NCBI GenBank assembly: GCA_013397115.1
Contig: VWZW01004700.1
Coordinates: 717,624 to 781,623, forward strand
DNA from: Edolisoma coerulescens
Lineage: Eukaryota; Chordata; Aves; Passeriformes; Campephagidae
DNA length: 64,000 nt
Direction of reading: 5' to 3'
Below, piece after piece: positions 63,779-64,000 of the stretch (its first letter is position 1; every line of letters begins with the position of its first letter). The translations under genes and the position numbers were made by a program. The notes beneath the pieces were generated by a model. That model did no database searches, had not been told where the DNA came from, and saw nothing but the letters and a program-made list of their open reading frames with translations.

Positions 63779-64000
63779 ATGGCGGCTGAGGCAAACCCAC
63801 CCAGCCAGGCGGCCGGAGCCCAGGCCCCGGCGGTGCCGCTCCGCCCGGCAGGGCCGCCGTCGCCAGCGCGGAGCCCGCCGCACCCCCGGGACGGGGCCCG
63901 ATGCTGCCGGTCCGCCCCCTACGGCGGCGCCGACCGCCGCCCCGACCCACCCCCGTCCTCCCGATGGCACACGCCGGGGGAGGACGGCACCTGTGCGGCC
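63779..64000 (+). CDS. possible first coding exon of a plus-strand gene, cut by the window end
   Basis: ATG at 63779-63781 sits in a perfect Kozak context (A at -3, G at +4), and the frame stays open for 74 codons to the end. It starts MAAEANPPSQAAGAQ and then becomes Pro/Arg/Ala-rich, as GC-rich DNA tends to. An exon could end with a donor at an earlier point (for example near GCG|GTGCCG at 63832). The same AAGATGGCGGC string is a YY1 site that often overlaps start codons, so the ATG could be real or merely part of a promoter motif. I do not recognise the product; long frames are cheap in GC-rich DNA. Confidence 0.3.
   Translation, partial: MAAEANPPSQAAGAQAPAVPLRPAGPPSPARSPPHPRDGARCCRSAPYGGADRRPDPPPSSRWHTPGEDGTCAA

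Larger units (their letters stand above)
63284..63780 (-). other. candidate first exon of a minus-strand gene
   Basis: On the minus strand the CpG island runs into a consensus donor, GACTTTG|GTGAGTGTGG (exon end 63284). Nine bases before it is an ATG (63290-63292) with G at -3, giving M-T-L before the intron in phase 0. Two minimal upstream frames (ATGGAGTAA and ATGGCTTAA) would precede it. A frame without ATG is open from a TGA near 63390 to the donor (KLFSLRDGVTALTSNGLK), but at about 34 codons this is compatible with chance. The 5' limit is unknown; the right-hand coordinate here is approximate. This could be the start of the gene whose later exons lie at 2.7-3.2 kb (inference). Confidence 0.35.
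63330..64000. promoter_or_regulatory. CpG island promoter
   Basis: The base composition switches abruptly from AT-rich to very GC-rich at about 63335 and stays so to the window end, with dense CpG. GC boxes of Sp1 type (GGGGCGGGGGCGGGCGG, about 63740-63757) and a YY1-type motif AAGATGGCGGC (63777-63787) are present. No TATA box is visible. This is the standard look of a vertebrate housekeeping-type promoter and possibly bidirectional. Confidence 0.85.

Noticed and set aside
63354..63970. Two overlapping minus-strand frames of 194 and 198 codons in the CpG island
   Set aside because: The overlapping frames are both open because the DNA is very GC-rich and poor in stops. The products are Arg/Pro/Ala/Gly strings that include the (GGAGCC)n repeat.
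1..64000. Bacterial-type systems (CRISPR, operons, prophage) and tRNA or rRNA genes
   Set aside because: The window is vertebrate nuclear DNA. No regularly spaced direct repeats, no operon-like gene packing and no cloverleaf-type gene were seen.

Overview
The window is vertebrate nuclear DNA, almost certainly from a bird. Most of it is AT-rich and intron-like, with no long open reading frame. The recognisable repeats are CR1 LINE fragments, including the bird-typical 3' end with its ATTCTATGATT tail, and solo LTRs of endogenous retroviruses. Two of the LTR families look like ones I know from songbird genomes, so a passerine is my best guess (inference). No rRNA, tRNA, CRISPR array or prokaryotic gene organisation is present, and there is one 45-base assembly gap.

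Layout. At the left end (about 1.8-3.3 kb), two small minus-strand exons with good splice sites share one reading phase and encode a Gln/Pro/Lys/Glu-rich peptide. I do not recognise the gene. A possible further exon lies at 1.8 kb. From 3.9 to 4.5 kb there is a solo LTR. From 4.5 to 31 kb the sequence is AT-rich and non-coding, with two CR1 scraps and a few exon-like segments on the minus strand that only RNA evidence could confirm. At 31.6-34.7 kb there is a dense transposon cluster: a 304-bp LTR with a 6-bp target duplication, a 562-bp LTR with a 5-bp duplication, and two CR1 copies facing away from each other. From 34.7 to 50.2 kb there is more non-coding DNA with a CR1 copy that spans the gap. 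At 50.2-51.3 kb there is a 1.06-kb LTR on the minus strand. An ancient CR1 lies at 55.7-56.3 kb and another 6-bp-duplication LTR at 61.7-62.1 kb. The last 0.65 kb is a CpG island.

How it may fit together. The CpG island looks like a gene start. On the plus strand an ATG in a perfect Kozak and YY1-type context (AAGATGGCGGC) opens a frame that runs off the window. On the minus strand a GTGAGT donor follows nine bases after an ATG. The simplest model is a minus-strand gene whose first exon lies in the island and whose later exons include those at 2.7 and 3.2 kb, making most of the window its first introns, possibly with a divergent plus-strand gene. This model is inference: splicing cannot be proved from sequence alone. 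I found no system that I would call new. The best-supported observations are the LTR boundaries with exact target duplications and inverted repeats, and the unidentified exon pair.
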